In this document: positions 9,238 through 17,105 of the stretch, piece by piece
Position numbering within the stretch: position 1 is the stretch's first letter
How the letters are laid out: each line of letters begins with the position of its first letter
NCBI GenBank assembly: GCA_937892115.1
Contig: CALAUI010000025.1
Coordinates: forward strand, 1-64,000
Direction of reading: 5' to 3'
DNA length: 64,000 nucleotides
From: an uncultured Clostridia bacterium
Lineage (GTDB): Bacteria; Bacillota; Clostridia; Oscillospirales; Acutalibacteraceae
Program-made: the position numbers and the translations under genes
Notes under the pieces: generated by a model
Seen by the model: only the letters and a program-made list of their open reading frames with translations
Database searches by the model: none
Told to the model about the DNA's origin: nothing

Positions 9238-9266
9238 TTGAAAAATCATTTGCTCTGTGATACTAT
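9238..9266 (+). promoter_or_regulatory. Promoter of the small zinc-ribbon gene
   Basis: TTGAAA (9238-9243), 17-nt spacer, TACTAT (9261-9266), with TG of an extended -10 just before it. Confidence 0.6.
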
Positions 9267-9299
9267 GGTTACGGATTAAATCACCAAAGGAGAATGACC

Positions 9300-9584
9300 G
9301 TGAAGATTATTTGTGCATACTGTGATTCATACATTGATGCCGATGAAAATACCGTTTGTCCCAACTGCGGCGCTCCTCTGGAGGATGCCGTAAGAGAAGA
9401 AGAAAAGAAATCCGAAGAAAGAGAAAAAGCGGAAAGAGAGCTGGAGCTTGAAAAAGAAAAAATCCGCATTGAAGCGGAGGAGGAAGGCAAATATCTTGCT
9501 CTCGGTCTGGGTGCTGCCGCCGCGGCGCTGGGTGCAACCTCAAAAAACGGCATTGTGAAGAAGATTATCAAAAAGATGATATAA
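9300..9584 (+). CDS. Small zinc-ribbon protein with charged helix
   Basis: 94 aa. An ATG at 9294 is only 1 nt from the ribosome site AAAGGAG (9286-9292), whereas the GTG at 9300 is 7 nt away; I chose GTG. Two CxxC pairs (CAYC, CPNC) form a zinc ribbon in the first 25 residues. Then comes a long Glu/Lys/Arg-rich coiled coil (about 30-65) and an Ala/Gly-rich hydrophobic end with a Lys tail. The arrangement resembles short zinc-ribbon adaptor proteins; function is unknown. Monocistronic: own promoter and a shared terminator. Confidence 0.7.
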   Translation: MKIICAYCDSYIDADENTVCPNCGAPLEDAVREEEKKSEEREKAERELELEKEKIRIEAEEEGKYLALGLGAAAAALGATSKNGIVKKIIKKMI

Positions 9585-9634
9585 GAATACGAAAAGCTTT
9601 GTGTTTCAAAACCTTGCTGCAGAGCATAAAAACT

Positions 9635-9664
9635 GCCCGTCTTCGTTGAAGGCGGGCATTATTT
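9635..9664. terminator. Bidirectional terminator
   Basis: GCCCGTCTTC/GAAGGCGGGC stem (10 pairs, one wobble) with a 3-nt loop, flanked by T-rich sequence on both strands. It separates the convergent genes ending at 9584 and 9667. Confidence 0.75.
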
Positions 9665-9666
9665 TT

Positions 9667-11040
9667 TCAGTGAATATCGTTCATTGAACTGTCGTCATAG
9701 GGTACGCAGTCCGTATGGTCGCTGTCAACGGTTATTCCGTTCTTGTCCATTTTGATTATGTAGAGGGCATCGTCTGCATAGAGGAGCTGATCTTCCTTGT
9801 ATGAAAGACGGGCGGAAGCGTGACCGGGCAGCCATTTTCCTCTGCCGTAGGACATGGGACAGAATACGTAGTCCGCGTCGGCATAGTCATAGATGATTGC
9901 GACCGCATTATAAAGATGGTGTGCTCCCTGAAGAACGTCGCATTTGAATTCCTCTTTACCGTGGATTGATGTAACCTTTGTCTGAGCGATTATGTTCATA
10001 TCACCGAGAACAAGGAAACGCCTGCCTGCGGAGGAAATTCTGCATATAAGAGAACCATCGTTTGTATTGGTTACGGGAGTTTTGCCGGTGCGTGCGTTTA
10101 CCGCATCCTCCTGGGTATAAAGCACGTCAATCACGGTGTTTGCAATGTCAAAGCTCATACCCGTATGAGGACATAAATATTTCACTTCGGGATAAAGCAG
10201 AGCAAGTCTGCTGCGGTACATATCGATTCTTTCATCGTGTTCAACGAGTGATAAAGAGGGATAATTGAACATTACTCTCTCAAGATTGATTTCACCGTGA
10301 TAATATCCTATCAGCTTGTAAAAGAACGTCACGTGGTCGCTGTGACCGTGAGTGCCGTACCAGAGAGCGATATTGATTTCTTCACCTGACTGAGTACCCG
10401 TAATTTTATGCATCAGCTTGATACATTCGTCAATGTTTTTATCCGAGGACTGTCTGATTGAGCCGCCGTCAATGACGATAAGACTGTTGTCGGCAAGCTT
10501 GATAATATACATCATACCGTTGGTTGAGTATATTTCTTCGTCCTTCTTCTCACCGAAATCCGCATAGGGATAATCAAACTGATAAACCGTGACACCCTCG
10601 TCACTTTCGTATGAGTAACTGAAGTCCTCAAAATTCCTTGTGTTGTTATCCTCAACGATTCTTACCTCATTCAGATTTTCGGAGAAGTAAGTGTAATAAA
10701 GCTTATCTCCGGCTCTGAATGCGTTTGCGGTTACTCCTCCGAGTACGTTTGAATATACCTTTTCATACCCTTTTTCGCAGAGCATATCGCAGTAAGCACC
10801 GTACTCATCGGCATTTGTATATGAAATCAGTTCCATACGGCTTTCCTTACCCGTAGGACCGTCCCAATCGCTGAGAATACCCGAGCCGTCAAGGTAGCAT
10901 TCGCTGCTGATTCTGCCGCCTTCGTAAACGGGAATGTCAAGTACCCATTTTTCCGGCTGATTGCCTGCAAGTCCCAGTGATGAGAAAAGAGCGAAAAACA
11001 GAGAAAGCAATGAAGAGATAAATTTTGTCATTTTGTTCAC
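9667..11040 (-). CDS. Secreted metallo-beta-lactamase-fold hydrolase
   Basis: 457 aa, with an export signal (about residues 8-25). After a 170-residue N-terminal region of unknown fold comes the metallo-beta-lactamase domain: His231-Gly-His233-Ser-Asp235-His236 is the HxHxDH metal-binding motif, preceded by LIVIDGG and followed by LVLGDMN and a late His (GHAS). This is a two-zinc hydrolase fold similar to ComEC-type extracellular domains. The N-terminal region may bind substrate. Own promoter upstream. Substrate unknown. Confidence 0.75.
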   Translation of the reverse strand: MNKMTKFISSLLSLFFALFSSLGLAGNQPEKWVLDIPVYEGGRISSECYLDGSGILSDWDGPTGKESRMELISYTNADEYGAYCDMLCEKGYEKVYSNVLGGVTANAFRAGDKLYYTYFSENLNEVRIVEDNNTRNFEDFSYSYESDEGVTVYQFDYPYADFGEKKDEEIYSTNGMMYIIKLADNSLIVIDGGSIRQSSDKNIDECIKLMHKITGTQSGEEINIALWYGTHGHSDHVTFFYKLIGYYHGEINLERVMFNYPSLSLVEHDERIDMYRSRLALLYPEVKYLCPHTGMSFDIANTVIDVLYTQEDAVNARTGKTPVTNTNDGSLICRISSAGRRFLVLGDMNIIAQTKVTSIHGKEEFKCDVLQGAHHLYNAVAIIYDYADADYVFCPMSYGRGKWLPGHASARLSYKEDQLLYADDALYIIKMDKNGITVDSDHTDCVPYDDSSMNDIH

Positions 11041-11062
11041 CTGCTGTTTTCAGAATAGGGAT

Positions 11063-11091
11063 ATTGTAGAATAAAACGGATGCTCTGTCAA
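11063..11091 (-). promoter_or_regulatory. Promoter of the secreted metallo-beta-lactamase-fold gene
   Basis: Minus strand TTGACA (11086-11091), 17-nt spacer, TACAAT (11063-11068). Confidence 0.7.
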
Positions 11092-11101
11092 TGACCGCGG
11101 C

Positions 11102-11140
11102 AATAAAATACCCCCCGGCAAAGCAAATCCTTACCGGGGG
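11102..11140 (-). terminator. Terminator after the 41-aa peptide gene
   Basis: CCCCCGG (11134-11140) pairs with CCGGGGG (11112-11118), with further inner pairing, followed on the minus strand by TATTTTATT. It starts 18 nt after the stop codon at 11158. Confidence 0.7.
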
Positions 11141-11157
11141 CGAACTGGTGCATATTT

Positions 11158-11283
11158 TCAGAATGTGAGTATTCCGAGAAAATCGGGAACACCGAGCGGT
11201 CTGAGAAATCTCATAACAAGAGCGTATGCAATCGCAAAGGGAGTGATTGCCGGCATTCCGAAAAGTAAAAACATTTTCCACAT
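11158..11283 (-). CDS. 41-aa hydrophobic peptide, unknown function
   Basis: Short gene read directly from the sequence: ATG at 11283-11281, TGA at 11160-11158. The peptide begins MWKMFLLFGMPAITP and ends FLGILTF; residues 4-25 would form one membrane helix, followed by a Pro-rich tail (RFLRPLGVPDF). Support for a real gene: an excellent ribosome site (AAAGGAGGG, 7 nt before ATG), a SigA promoter at the right distance (11321-11350) and a hairpin terminator 18 nt after the stop. It is transcribed divergently from the glycine riboswitch operon. I recognise no family. Candidates are a small membrane regulator or a toxin-like peptide; neither is shown. Confidence 0.7.
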   Translation of the reverse strand: MWKMFLLFGMPAITPFAIAYALVMRFLRPLGVPDFLGILTF

Positions 11284-11320
11284 AAATATACCCTCCTTTG
11301 AAAAACTTTCCGCTGATTGA

Positions 11321-11350
11321 ATTATACCCCCTGAAGCCGTTGATTTTCAA
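11321..11350 (-). promoter_or_regulatory. Promoter of the 41-aa peptide gene
   Basis: Minus strand TTGAAA (11345-11350), 18-nt spacer, TATAAT (11321-11326). The predicted leader is about 30 nt. Confidence 0.7.
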
Positions 11351-11477
11351 CGATTTTATAAAGTTTGTAACATTTGATGATTTTTGTGGGAATTTCCCGC
11401 TGCTTTTTAACAGACAACGGCGGCTGTATGTACGGATTTTTCCGTCCTTTACTTATCCGTATTAATACATATATTTA

Positions 11478-11506
11478 TTGACAATTCATACTTCCGCTGA
11501 TATAAT
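11478..11506 (+). promoter_or_regulatory. Consensus promoter of the glycine-cleavage operon
   Basis: TTGACA (11478-11483), 17-nt spacer, TATAAT (11501-11506): both hexamers match the SigA consensus exactly and the spacer ends in TGA. Confidence 0.85.
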
Positions 11507-11529
11507 CGTTTTGTGAGAAAATCACGTTC

Positions 11530-11700
11530 GAATGACGATTCCGGGAGAGACTGCGTAATCCTTTATGCAGAGCCGAAGGGGCAGCAAAAACTCTCAGGCA
11601 AAAGGACCGGTTTCCGACGATACTCCGGAGAGCGCAGCAGCGCACCGACGAAGCAATCCGTTTCTTTTGAAGCGGAGAATCTTTCAGGTCTGATACGGGG
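11530..11700 (+). promoter_or_regulatory. Tandem glycine riboswitch
   Basis: Two glycine aptamers follow the promoter. The first holds CCGGGAGAGACTGCG, GCAGAGCCGAAGGGGCAG and AAACTCTCAGGCAAAAGGACC; the second holds ACTCCGGAGAGCGC, GCGCACCGACGAAGCAA and the closing AATCTTTCAGGTC. These conserved blocks are diagnostic. Glycine riboswitches upstream of gcvT normally turn the operon on when glycine is plentiful. No run of T follows, so this copy may act at translation or through a non-classical terminator (inference). Confidence 0.92.
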
Positions 11701-11721
11701 GCACGAAACTTATTGTTTTGT

Positions 11722-11752
11722 GTGACCCTGTATTTTTGTTTTTCGGGGTCAC
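11722..11752 (+). other. Hairpin between riboswitch and gcvT ribosome site
   Basis: GTGACCC (11722-11728) and GGGTCAC (11746-11752) form a 7-bp stem around a T-rich 17-nt loop. It ends 3 nt before the GAAAGGAG ribosome site, without a following T run, so it is a candidate expression-platform helix and not a terminator. Confidence 0.5.
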
Positions 11753-11765
11753 GGAAAGGAGAAAA

Positions 11766-12863
11766 ATGGAACTCAGAACACCACTTTATGACGTTCATGT
11801 TGAAGAGGAAGGAAAGATAGTTCCCTTTGCCGGCTACCTTCTGCCCGTTCAGTATCCGTCAGGCGTAATCAAGGAACATATGGCAGTCAGAGAAAACTGC
11901 GGTATGTTCGACGTTTCTCACATGGGGGAAATCATGTTTACGGGCGAGACAGCTCTTGCATCCCTCAATCACATTATGACCAATGACTTTACCGATATGC
12001 CCGTAGGCAAGGTGCGTTACAGTCTGATGTGCAACGAAAAGGGCGGATGCGTTGACGACCTTATCGTTTACAAATTCGACGAAGATGAATATTTTGTCGT
12101 TGTCAATGCGGCAAATAAGGATAAGGACTATGCCCACATCCTCAAAAACATTCTTCCCGGCACGAAGGCAGAGGATATTTCCGATACCCTTGCCGAAATC
12201 GCACTTCAGGGCCCCAAGGCACCCGAAATCCTCGGTGAGCTTCTTGACGAGCAGTTTATTCCCAAGGGCTATTATACCGTAGTAAAATCAGCCGTTATTG
12301 ACGGTATGGACTGCATCATTTCCAGGACAGGTTATACGGGCGAACTCGGTTACGAGATTTTTACAAAGAATGAAAATGCGGCAAAGCTGTGGAAGCTTCT
12401 TCGCAAGACCGGTGAAAAATACGGCCTCATTCCCTGCGGTCTGGGTGCAAGAGATACCCTCAGACTTGAAGCAGGTATGCCTCTTTACGGTCACGAAACA
12501 AGTGAGGAAATTTCTCCTCTTGAAGCGGATCTGGGCTTCGGCGTAAAGATGGGCAAAGCCGAATTTATCGGTAAAAAAGCCCTTGAAGAAAAGGGTGAGC
12601 CGAAGATTATCCGCGTAGGACTTGAGGTTACGGGCAGAGGTATTGTCCGTGAGCATCAGGATATCTATATCGGCGACAAAAAGATAGGCGTTACCACCTC
12701 GGGTACACACTGTCCTTATATCGGAAAGCCCGTCGCAATGGCACTTGTTGACAGAGAATACAGCGCTCTTGACACAGAGGTTGAGGTTGATGTCAGAGGC
12801 AGACGTATTCCCTGCAAGGTAATTCCCTACGTATTCTATAAAAGACAGAAAAAATCGGTTTAA
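11766..12863 (+). CDS. gcvT: Aminomethyltransferase (glycine cleavage T protein)
   Basis: 365 aa. The start at 11766 has AAAGGAGAAAA in front; an upstream in-frame TTG has no support. It transfers the methylene group from aminomethyl-lipoyl H protein to tetrahydrofolate, releasing ammonia. Visible family motifs: RTPLYDVHVE at the start, GMFDVSHMGE, ISRTGYTGELGYEIF, GLGARDTLRLEAGMPLYGHE and a normal C-terminal domain (VTSGTHCPYIGKPVAMALVD). Length and order are normal. First gene of the operon under the glycine riboswitch. Confidence 0.95.
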   Translation: MELRTPLYDVHVEEEGKIVPFAGYLLPVQYPSGVIKEHMAVRENCGMFDVSHMGEIMFTGETALASLNHIMTNDFTDMPVGKVRYSLMCNEKGGCVDDLIVYKFDEDEYFVVVNAANKDKDYAHILKNILPGTKAEDISDTLAEIALQGPKAPEILGELLDEQFIPKGYYTVVKSAVIDGMDCIISRTGYTGELGYEIFTKNENAAKLWKLLRKTGEKYGLIPCGLGARDTLRLEAGMPLYGHETSEEISPLEADLGFGVKMGKAEFIGKKALEEKGEPKIIRVGLEVTGRGIVREHQDIYIGDKKIGVTTSGTHCPYIGKPVAMALVDREYSALDTEVEVDVRGRRIPCKVIPYVFYKRQKKSV

Positions 12864-12890
12864 TACATAACATAACAGGAGGAAAAAATC

Positions 12891-13274
12891 ATGGCAAATA
12901 TTCAGAACGGATTAAAATATTCAAGAACACACGAATGGGTAAAGGAGGAGGACGGTCTTTTACTTATCGGTCTTTCGGATTTTGCTCAGGAAGAGCTCGG
13001 CGATATCGTTTTCATTAACCTTCCCGCAGAGGGCGACGAGGTTACCGCAGGCGAAACCTTCGCAGACGTTGAATCCGTTAAGGCGGTTTCCGACGTATAT
13101 TCACCCGTTACCGGTGTCGTTGCCGAAATCAATGAGGAGCTTATGGATAATCCCGCACTTGTAAACGAAGCACCCTATGATGCATGGTTTATCAAGGTAA
13201 AGGATGTTGTTGACTCCGAAAGTCTTCTTGATTGCGACGAATACGAATCATTCTGCGAGAGCGAAAAGGAGTAA
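12891..13274 (+). CDS. gcvH: Glycine cleavage H protein
   Basis: 127 aa, the usual size. It shuttles the aminomethyl group on a lipoyl arm between P, T and L proteins. The lipoylation site is Lys64 in the stretch DVESVKAVSDVYSP, and the N-terminus (KYSRTHEWV) is typical. Ribosome site AGGAGG 9 nt before ATG. 27 nt after gcvT; 3 nt before gcvPA. Confidence 0.95.
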   Translation: MANIQNGLKYSRTHEWVKEEDGLLLIGLSDFAQEELGDIVFINLPAEGDEVTAGETFADVESVKAVSDVYSPVTGVVAEINEELMDNPALVNEAPYDAWFIKVKDVVDSESLLDCDEYESFCESEKE

Positions 13275-13277
13275 GAT

Positions 13278-14603
13278 ATGGGAAGCTACATTCCGAACAC
13301 CCGGGATGAGCGGCTCGAAATGCTGAAAAGCATCGGCTTAAGCTCTGTTGACGAGCTTTATTCCGTTGTGCCCGAAGAGGCGAGAGTGAAGGAACTTGAC
13401 CTGCCCGAGGGCTTATCGGAGCTTGAAGTTTCCGCAAAAGTCAGAGCGGCGGCAGATATGAACAAGCTTTTCACCTCTGTTTTCAGAGGAGCGGGCTCCT
13501 ATTGCCACTATATCCCGTCAATAGTAAAAACCATTACTTCAAAGGAAGAATTTGTTACCGCTTATACGCCCTATCAGGCAGAAATCAGCCAGGGCGTACT
13601 CCAGTCAATATTTGAATATCAGACACAGATATGCGAGCTTACCGGCATGGATGTTTCCAATGCATCCGTCTATGACGGCGGTACTGCCGCAGCGGAATCC
13701 GTGCTGATGAACGTTGACGGCAGACGTAAGACAGGCGTTGCCGTTTCCGAAACGGTAAATCCCAACGTAATGACGGTCATCAAGACCTATTGCGAATCAA
13801 GAAACGTTCCCGTAACGGTCATCCCCGCAAAGGATAACGTAACGGATATTGATGCACTTAAATCCCTGATTCAGCCCGATACCGCCTGCGTTTATTTCCA
13901 GAGCCCCAACTATTACGGCATTATTGAAGATGCAGGTGAAATCGTTGAAATCTCACACGGACTCGGTACAAAGGTTGCCATGGGTATCAATCCCATTTCA
14001 ATGGGACTTCTCAAAACTCCCGGCGAATACGGTGCCGATATTGCCTGCGGTGAAGGTCAGCCCCTGGGTATTCCCATGGGATTCGGCGGTCCGTACCTCG
14101 GCTTTATGGCGGTTAAATCAGACCTGATGAGAAAGCTTCCCGGCCGTATCGTAGGTCAGACTGAGGATGCCGACGGAAACCGCTGCTTCGTACTCACCCT
14201 TCAGGCAAGAGAACAGCATATCCGCAGAGAAAAGGCATCGTCAAATATCTGCTCAAACGAGGCACTTTGTGCAATGACCGCTTCAGTATATCTTGCGGCT
14301 ATGGGCCCCGACGGAATCAGAAGAGCTGCGGAAAATTCGGCGGCACACGCTCATTATCTTGCCTCTGAGCTTTCAAAGATTGAGGGCTTCCGTCTTGTAA
14401 CGGATAAGACCTTCTTCAATGAATTTCTCATGACGAGCCCTGTTGATGCAGTTAAGCTCAATAAAAAACTTGCGGAAAACGGTATTCTGGGCGGTCTTCC
14501 CGTTGACGGCAATATTCTCTGGTGTGCGACCGAAATGAACTCCAAGGCGGATATTGACAGACTCGTGAGTCTTGTTTCGGAATACGTAAAGGAGGGTAAA
14601 TGA
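13278..14603 (+). CDS. gcvPA: Glycine dehydrogenase (decarboxylating) subunit 1
   Basis: 441 aa: the N-terminal half of the P protein in species with a split enzyme. With subunit 2 it decarboxylates glycine and loads the residual aminomethyl group onto GcvH. Features: SYIPNT and LGLS-like start region, FRGAGSYCHYIPS, YTPYQAEISQGVLQSIFEYQ and DASVYDGGTAAAE-type motif (here SNASVYDGGTA). It lacks the PLP lysine, which lies in GcvPB, as expected. Start immediately after gcvH with AAAAGGAG overlapping the gcvH end. Confidence 0.95.
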   Translation: MGSYIPNTRDERLEMLKSIGLSSVDELYSVVPEEARVKELDLPEGLSELEVSAKVRAAADMNKLFTSVFRGAGSYCHYIPSIVKTITSKEEFVTAYTPYQAEISQGVLQSIFEYQTQICELTGMDVSNASVYDGGTAAAESVLMNVDGRRKTGVAVSETVNPNVMTVIKTYCESRNVPVTVIPAKDNVTDIDALKSLIQPDTACVYFQSPNYYGIIEDAGEIVEISHGLGTKVAMGINPISMGLLKTPGEYGADIACGEGQPLGIPMGFGGPYLGFMAVKSDLMRKLPGRIVGQTEDADGNRCFVLTLQAREQHIRREKASSNICSNEALCAMTASVYLAAMGPDGIRRAAENSAAHAHYLASELSKIEGFRLVTDKTFFNEFLMTSPVDAVKLNKKLAENGILGGLPVDGNILWCATEMNSKADIDRLVSLVSEYVKEGK

Positions 14604-14604
14604 T

Positions 14605-16041
14605 ATGAAACTGCTTCTTGAAAGAAGTATAAAGGGCAGAAAACAGACCCTTATCCCTTCCTGCGACGTACCCGCATTTGATTTTGATTCCTCTCTTCTG
14701 AGAGAATCTGCGCCCCGTCTTCCCGAAATATCGGAAATAGATTTAGGCAGACATTATACCGAGCTTGCAGGTGAAACCCACGGCGTAAACTGCGGATTTT
14801 ATCCTCTCGGCTCATGCACGATGAAATACAATCCCAGAATCAACGAGGAGCTTTCCGCTCTTCCCGGATTCACGGGCCTTCATCCTTTACAGCCCGAATG
14901 CTCCGTCCAGGGTGCGTTGAAGGTCATTTATGAAACCTCAAGGATGATATGCGAAATCACGGGTATAGATGATATGACGATGCAGCCCGCGGCAGGAGCT
15001 CACGGCGAATATACCGGTCTGCTCCTTATCAGAAATTACCATAGAGAACGCGGCGAGCTTGAAAAGAGAACGAAGATAATCGTTCCCGATTCGGCTCACG
15101 GAACGAACCCCGCTTCTGCCGTAATGGCGGGCTTCAAGGTGGTTTCCGTTCCTTCAAACGAATACGGCGGCGTTGATATTGAAGCACTCAAGGCCGCTGT
15201 GGGTGAAGATACGGCAGGTCTTATGCTTACCAATCCCAACACCCTCGGCCTTTTTGACCCCAATATTCTTGAAATCACGAAAATCATCCACGATGCAGGC
15301 GGTCTGTGCTACTATGACGGTGCAAATCTCAATGCCGTTATGGGACACGCCCGTCCCGGTGATATGGGCTTTGACTGTGTTCACGTCAATCTTCATAAGA
15401 CGTTTTCAACGCCTCACGGCGGCGGCGGTCCCGGGTCGGGTCCCGTCGGATGCAAGGCATTCCTCAGTAAATATCTTCCCTCGCCTCAGGTTAAAAAGGA
15501 CGAAAGCGGATATTCACTTTTCAATCCCGAAAAATCCATGGGTAAGGTCAGAGACTTCTACGGCAATTTCCTTGTTGTCGTCCGTGCTTACGCATATATC
15601 CTCACTCTCGGCAAGCAGGGCATTCCCGAGGCATCCGCAAATGCCGTCCTCAATGCGAATTATATGATGAACAAGCTCAGAAACAGCTACACGATAGCTT
15701 ACGATACACAGTGTATGCATGAGTTTGTCATGGATATCGGTCCTCTCAAGAGCAGGACGGGTATATCGGCTATGGACGTTGCAAAGCGACTTCTTGACTT
15801 CGGTATTCATCCGCCCACAATGTACTTCCCGCTTATCGTTCATGAGGCGCTTATGATTGAGCCCACGGAAACGGAATCAAAGGAAACTCTTGACAAGGCC
15901 TGCGATTTCTTCCTTGAAATCTATAAGGAAGCAGAGGAAAATCCCGAAATTCTTCATTCCGCTCCCAACGATTGCACTATCGGTCGTCCCGATGACGTGC
16001 TTGCGGCAAGAAATCCCGTGTTGAAGTACGATTTTGAATAA
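14605..16041 (+). CDS. gcvPB: Glycine dehydrogenase (decarboxylating) subunit 2
   Basis: 478 aa. It carries the PLP-binding lysine, Lys265 in NLHKTFSTPHGGGGPG, and the family blocks YPLGSCTMKYNP, MQPAAGAHGE, PDSAHGTNPASA and NPNTLGLFDPNI. Works as a complex with GcvPA. The ATG lies 1 nt after the gcvPA stop, with AAAGGAGGG as ribosome site, which favours equimolar coupled synthesis. Confidence 0.95.
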   Translation: MKLLLERSIKGRKQTLIPSCDVPAFDFDSSLLRESAPRLPEISEIDLGRHYTELAGETHGVNCGFYPLGSCTMKYNPRINEELSALPGFTGLHPLQPECSVQGALKVIYETSRMICEITGIDDMTMQPAAGAHGEYTGLLLIRNYHRERGELEKRTKIIVPDSAHGTNPASAVMAGFKVVSVPSNEYGGVDIEALKAAVGEDTAGLMLTNPNTLGLFDPNILEITKIIHDAGGLCYYDGANLNAVMGHARPGDMGFDCVHVNLHKTFSTPHGGGGPGSGPVGCKAFLSKYLPSPQVKKDESGYSLFNPEKSMGKVRDFYGNFLVVVRAYAYILTLGKQGIPEASANAVLNANYMMNKLRNSYTIAYDTQCMHEFVMDIGPLKSRTGISAMDVAKRLLDFGIHPPTMYFPLIVHEALMIEPTETESKETLDKACDFFLEIYKEAEENPEILHSAPNDCTIGRPDDVLAARNPVLKYDFE

Positions 16042-16050
16042 TTGACAAAA

Positions 16051-16083
16051 GGGACTGCACCAGAAAAGTCCGGATGCAGTCCC
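16051..16083 (+). other. Strong hairpin between gcvPB and lplA
   Basis: GGGACTGCA (16051-16059) and TGCAGTCCC (16075-16083) form a perfect 9-bp stem with a 15-nt loop, followed by GCTTTTA. It could attenuate transcription into lplA or protect the upstream mRNA end. It contains a spurious in-frame ATG at 16074. Confidence 0.55.
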
Positions 16084-16094
16084 GCTTTTATACC

Positions 16095-17105
16095 ATGATT
16101 GAGAAAATTTACGTGATAAGAACAGACGAAACAAATCCGTATCATAATCTCGGACTCGAAGAGGCACTTCTCAACAGAGTCGGCAAAGACGAGTGTATCC
16201 TCTATCTGTGGCAAAACAGACAGACGGTGGTCATCGGCAGGAATCAGAGCGCTTCGGCTGAATGCCGTATTCAGAATCTCGAGGGTGACGGCGGCTTCCT
16301 TGCCCGTCGGCTTTCCGGCGGCGGAGCGGTTTATCACGATATGGGAAATCTGAATTTTACGTTTCTTTCGCCTACTGAAAGCTTTGATAAGGAAAAACAG
16401 ACCTCCGTCATTCTTGAAGCGGTGAAGATGTCGGGAATCAATGCCGAAAAAAACGGCAGAAATGACCTTACTGCCGACGGCAGAAAATTTTCCGGTCACG
16501 CCTATTATCACAATAAGGACAAAAGCTACCACCACGGTACGCTGATGCTCTGTGTTGATAAGACGAAGCTTTCCGATTATCTGAATGTCTCCGGAATCAA
16601 GCTGAAATCAAAAGGCGTTGCTTCCGTAAGATCAAGAGTCGTCAACCTTTGCGAGCTGAAGCCCGACCTTACGGTTGAAGAACTCGGAAAGAATCTCGTT
16701 GCCGCCTTTGAGAAAGTTTACGGTCTTACCGCGGAAGAAATGAGAGAAGAGGATATTGCCCCGGATGAATTGAAAATCCTTTGGGAACGCTACGCTTCTC
16801 CCGAATGGAAATACGGCAGGGAAACCGTTCTTCCCCACAGTGCAGAAAAAAGATTTGACTGGGGGCAGGTGAGAATAGACTACGGCTTAAGTGACGGCAG
16901 ATTTACGGACGTCCGGGTTTATTCCGACGGACTTGAAGCGGAATGGCTTTCCGGTGTGGCGGACAGACTTAAGGGCTGTTCTGCCGATGCAGACGGAATA
17001 TCCGCGGCACTTGAAGCGGATATCCGAGACGGTGATTCCGTAATCAGAGCGGCGCGGGATATATCACAGATGATATGTGAAAATGCTTCGGAGGTAAATT
17101 TATGA
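16095..17105 (+). CDS. lplA: Lipoate-protein ligase A
   Basis: 336 aa from the ATG at 16095; the upstream ATG at 16074 sits inside a hairpin stem and adds an atypical N-terminus. It activates free lipoate with ATP and attaches it to lysine, here surely Lys64 of GcvH and possibly other proteins. Motifs: YHNLGLEEALL, ARRLSGGGAVYHDMGNLNFTF (split as RRLSGGGAVYHD) and DGRKFSGHAYY (ligase Lys). No lipA or lipB is nearby, so the cell appears to scavenge lipoate. No clear ribosome site precedes either start, unlike the other genes of the operon. Overlaps lpdA by 4 nt. Confidence 0.9.
   Translation: MIEKIYVIRTDETNPYHNLGLEEALLNRVGKDECILYLWQNRQTVVIGRNQSASAECRIQNLEGDGGFLARRLSGGGAVYHDMGNLNFTFLSPTESFDKEKQTSVILEAVKMSGINAEKNGRNDLTADGRKFSGHAYYHNKDKSYHHGTLMLCVDKTKLSDYLNVSGIKLKSKGVASVRSRVVNLCELKPDLTVEELGKNLVAAFEKVYGLTAEEMREEDIAPDELKILWERYASPEWKYGRETVLPHSAEKRFDWGQVRIDYGLSDGRFTDVRVYSDGLEAEWLSGVADRLKGCSADADGISAALEADIRDGDSVIRAARDISQMICENASEVNL

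Noticed and set aside
11722..11752. Intrinsic terminator before gcvT
   Set aside because: The hairpin is not followed by a T run but by the ribosome site.
11718..11765. Earlier TTG start for gcvT
   Set aside because: No ribosome site and an atypical N-terminus; the ATG at 11766 has AAAGGAG and the normal family start.
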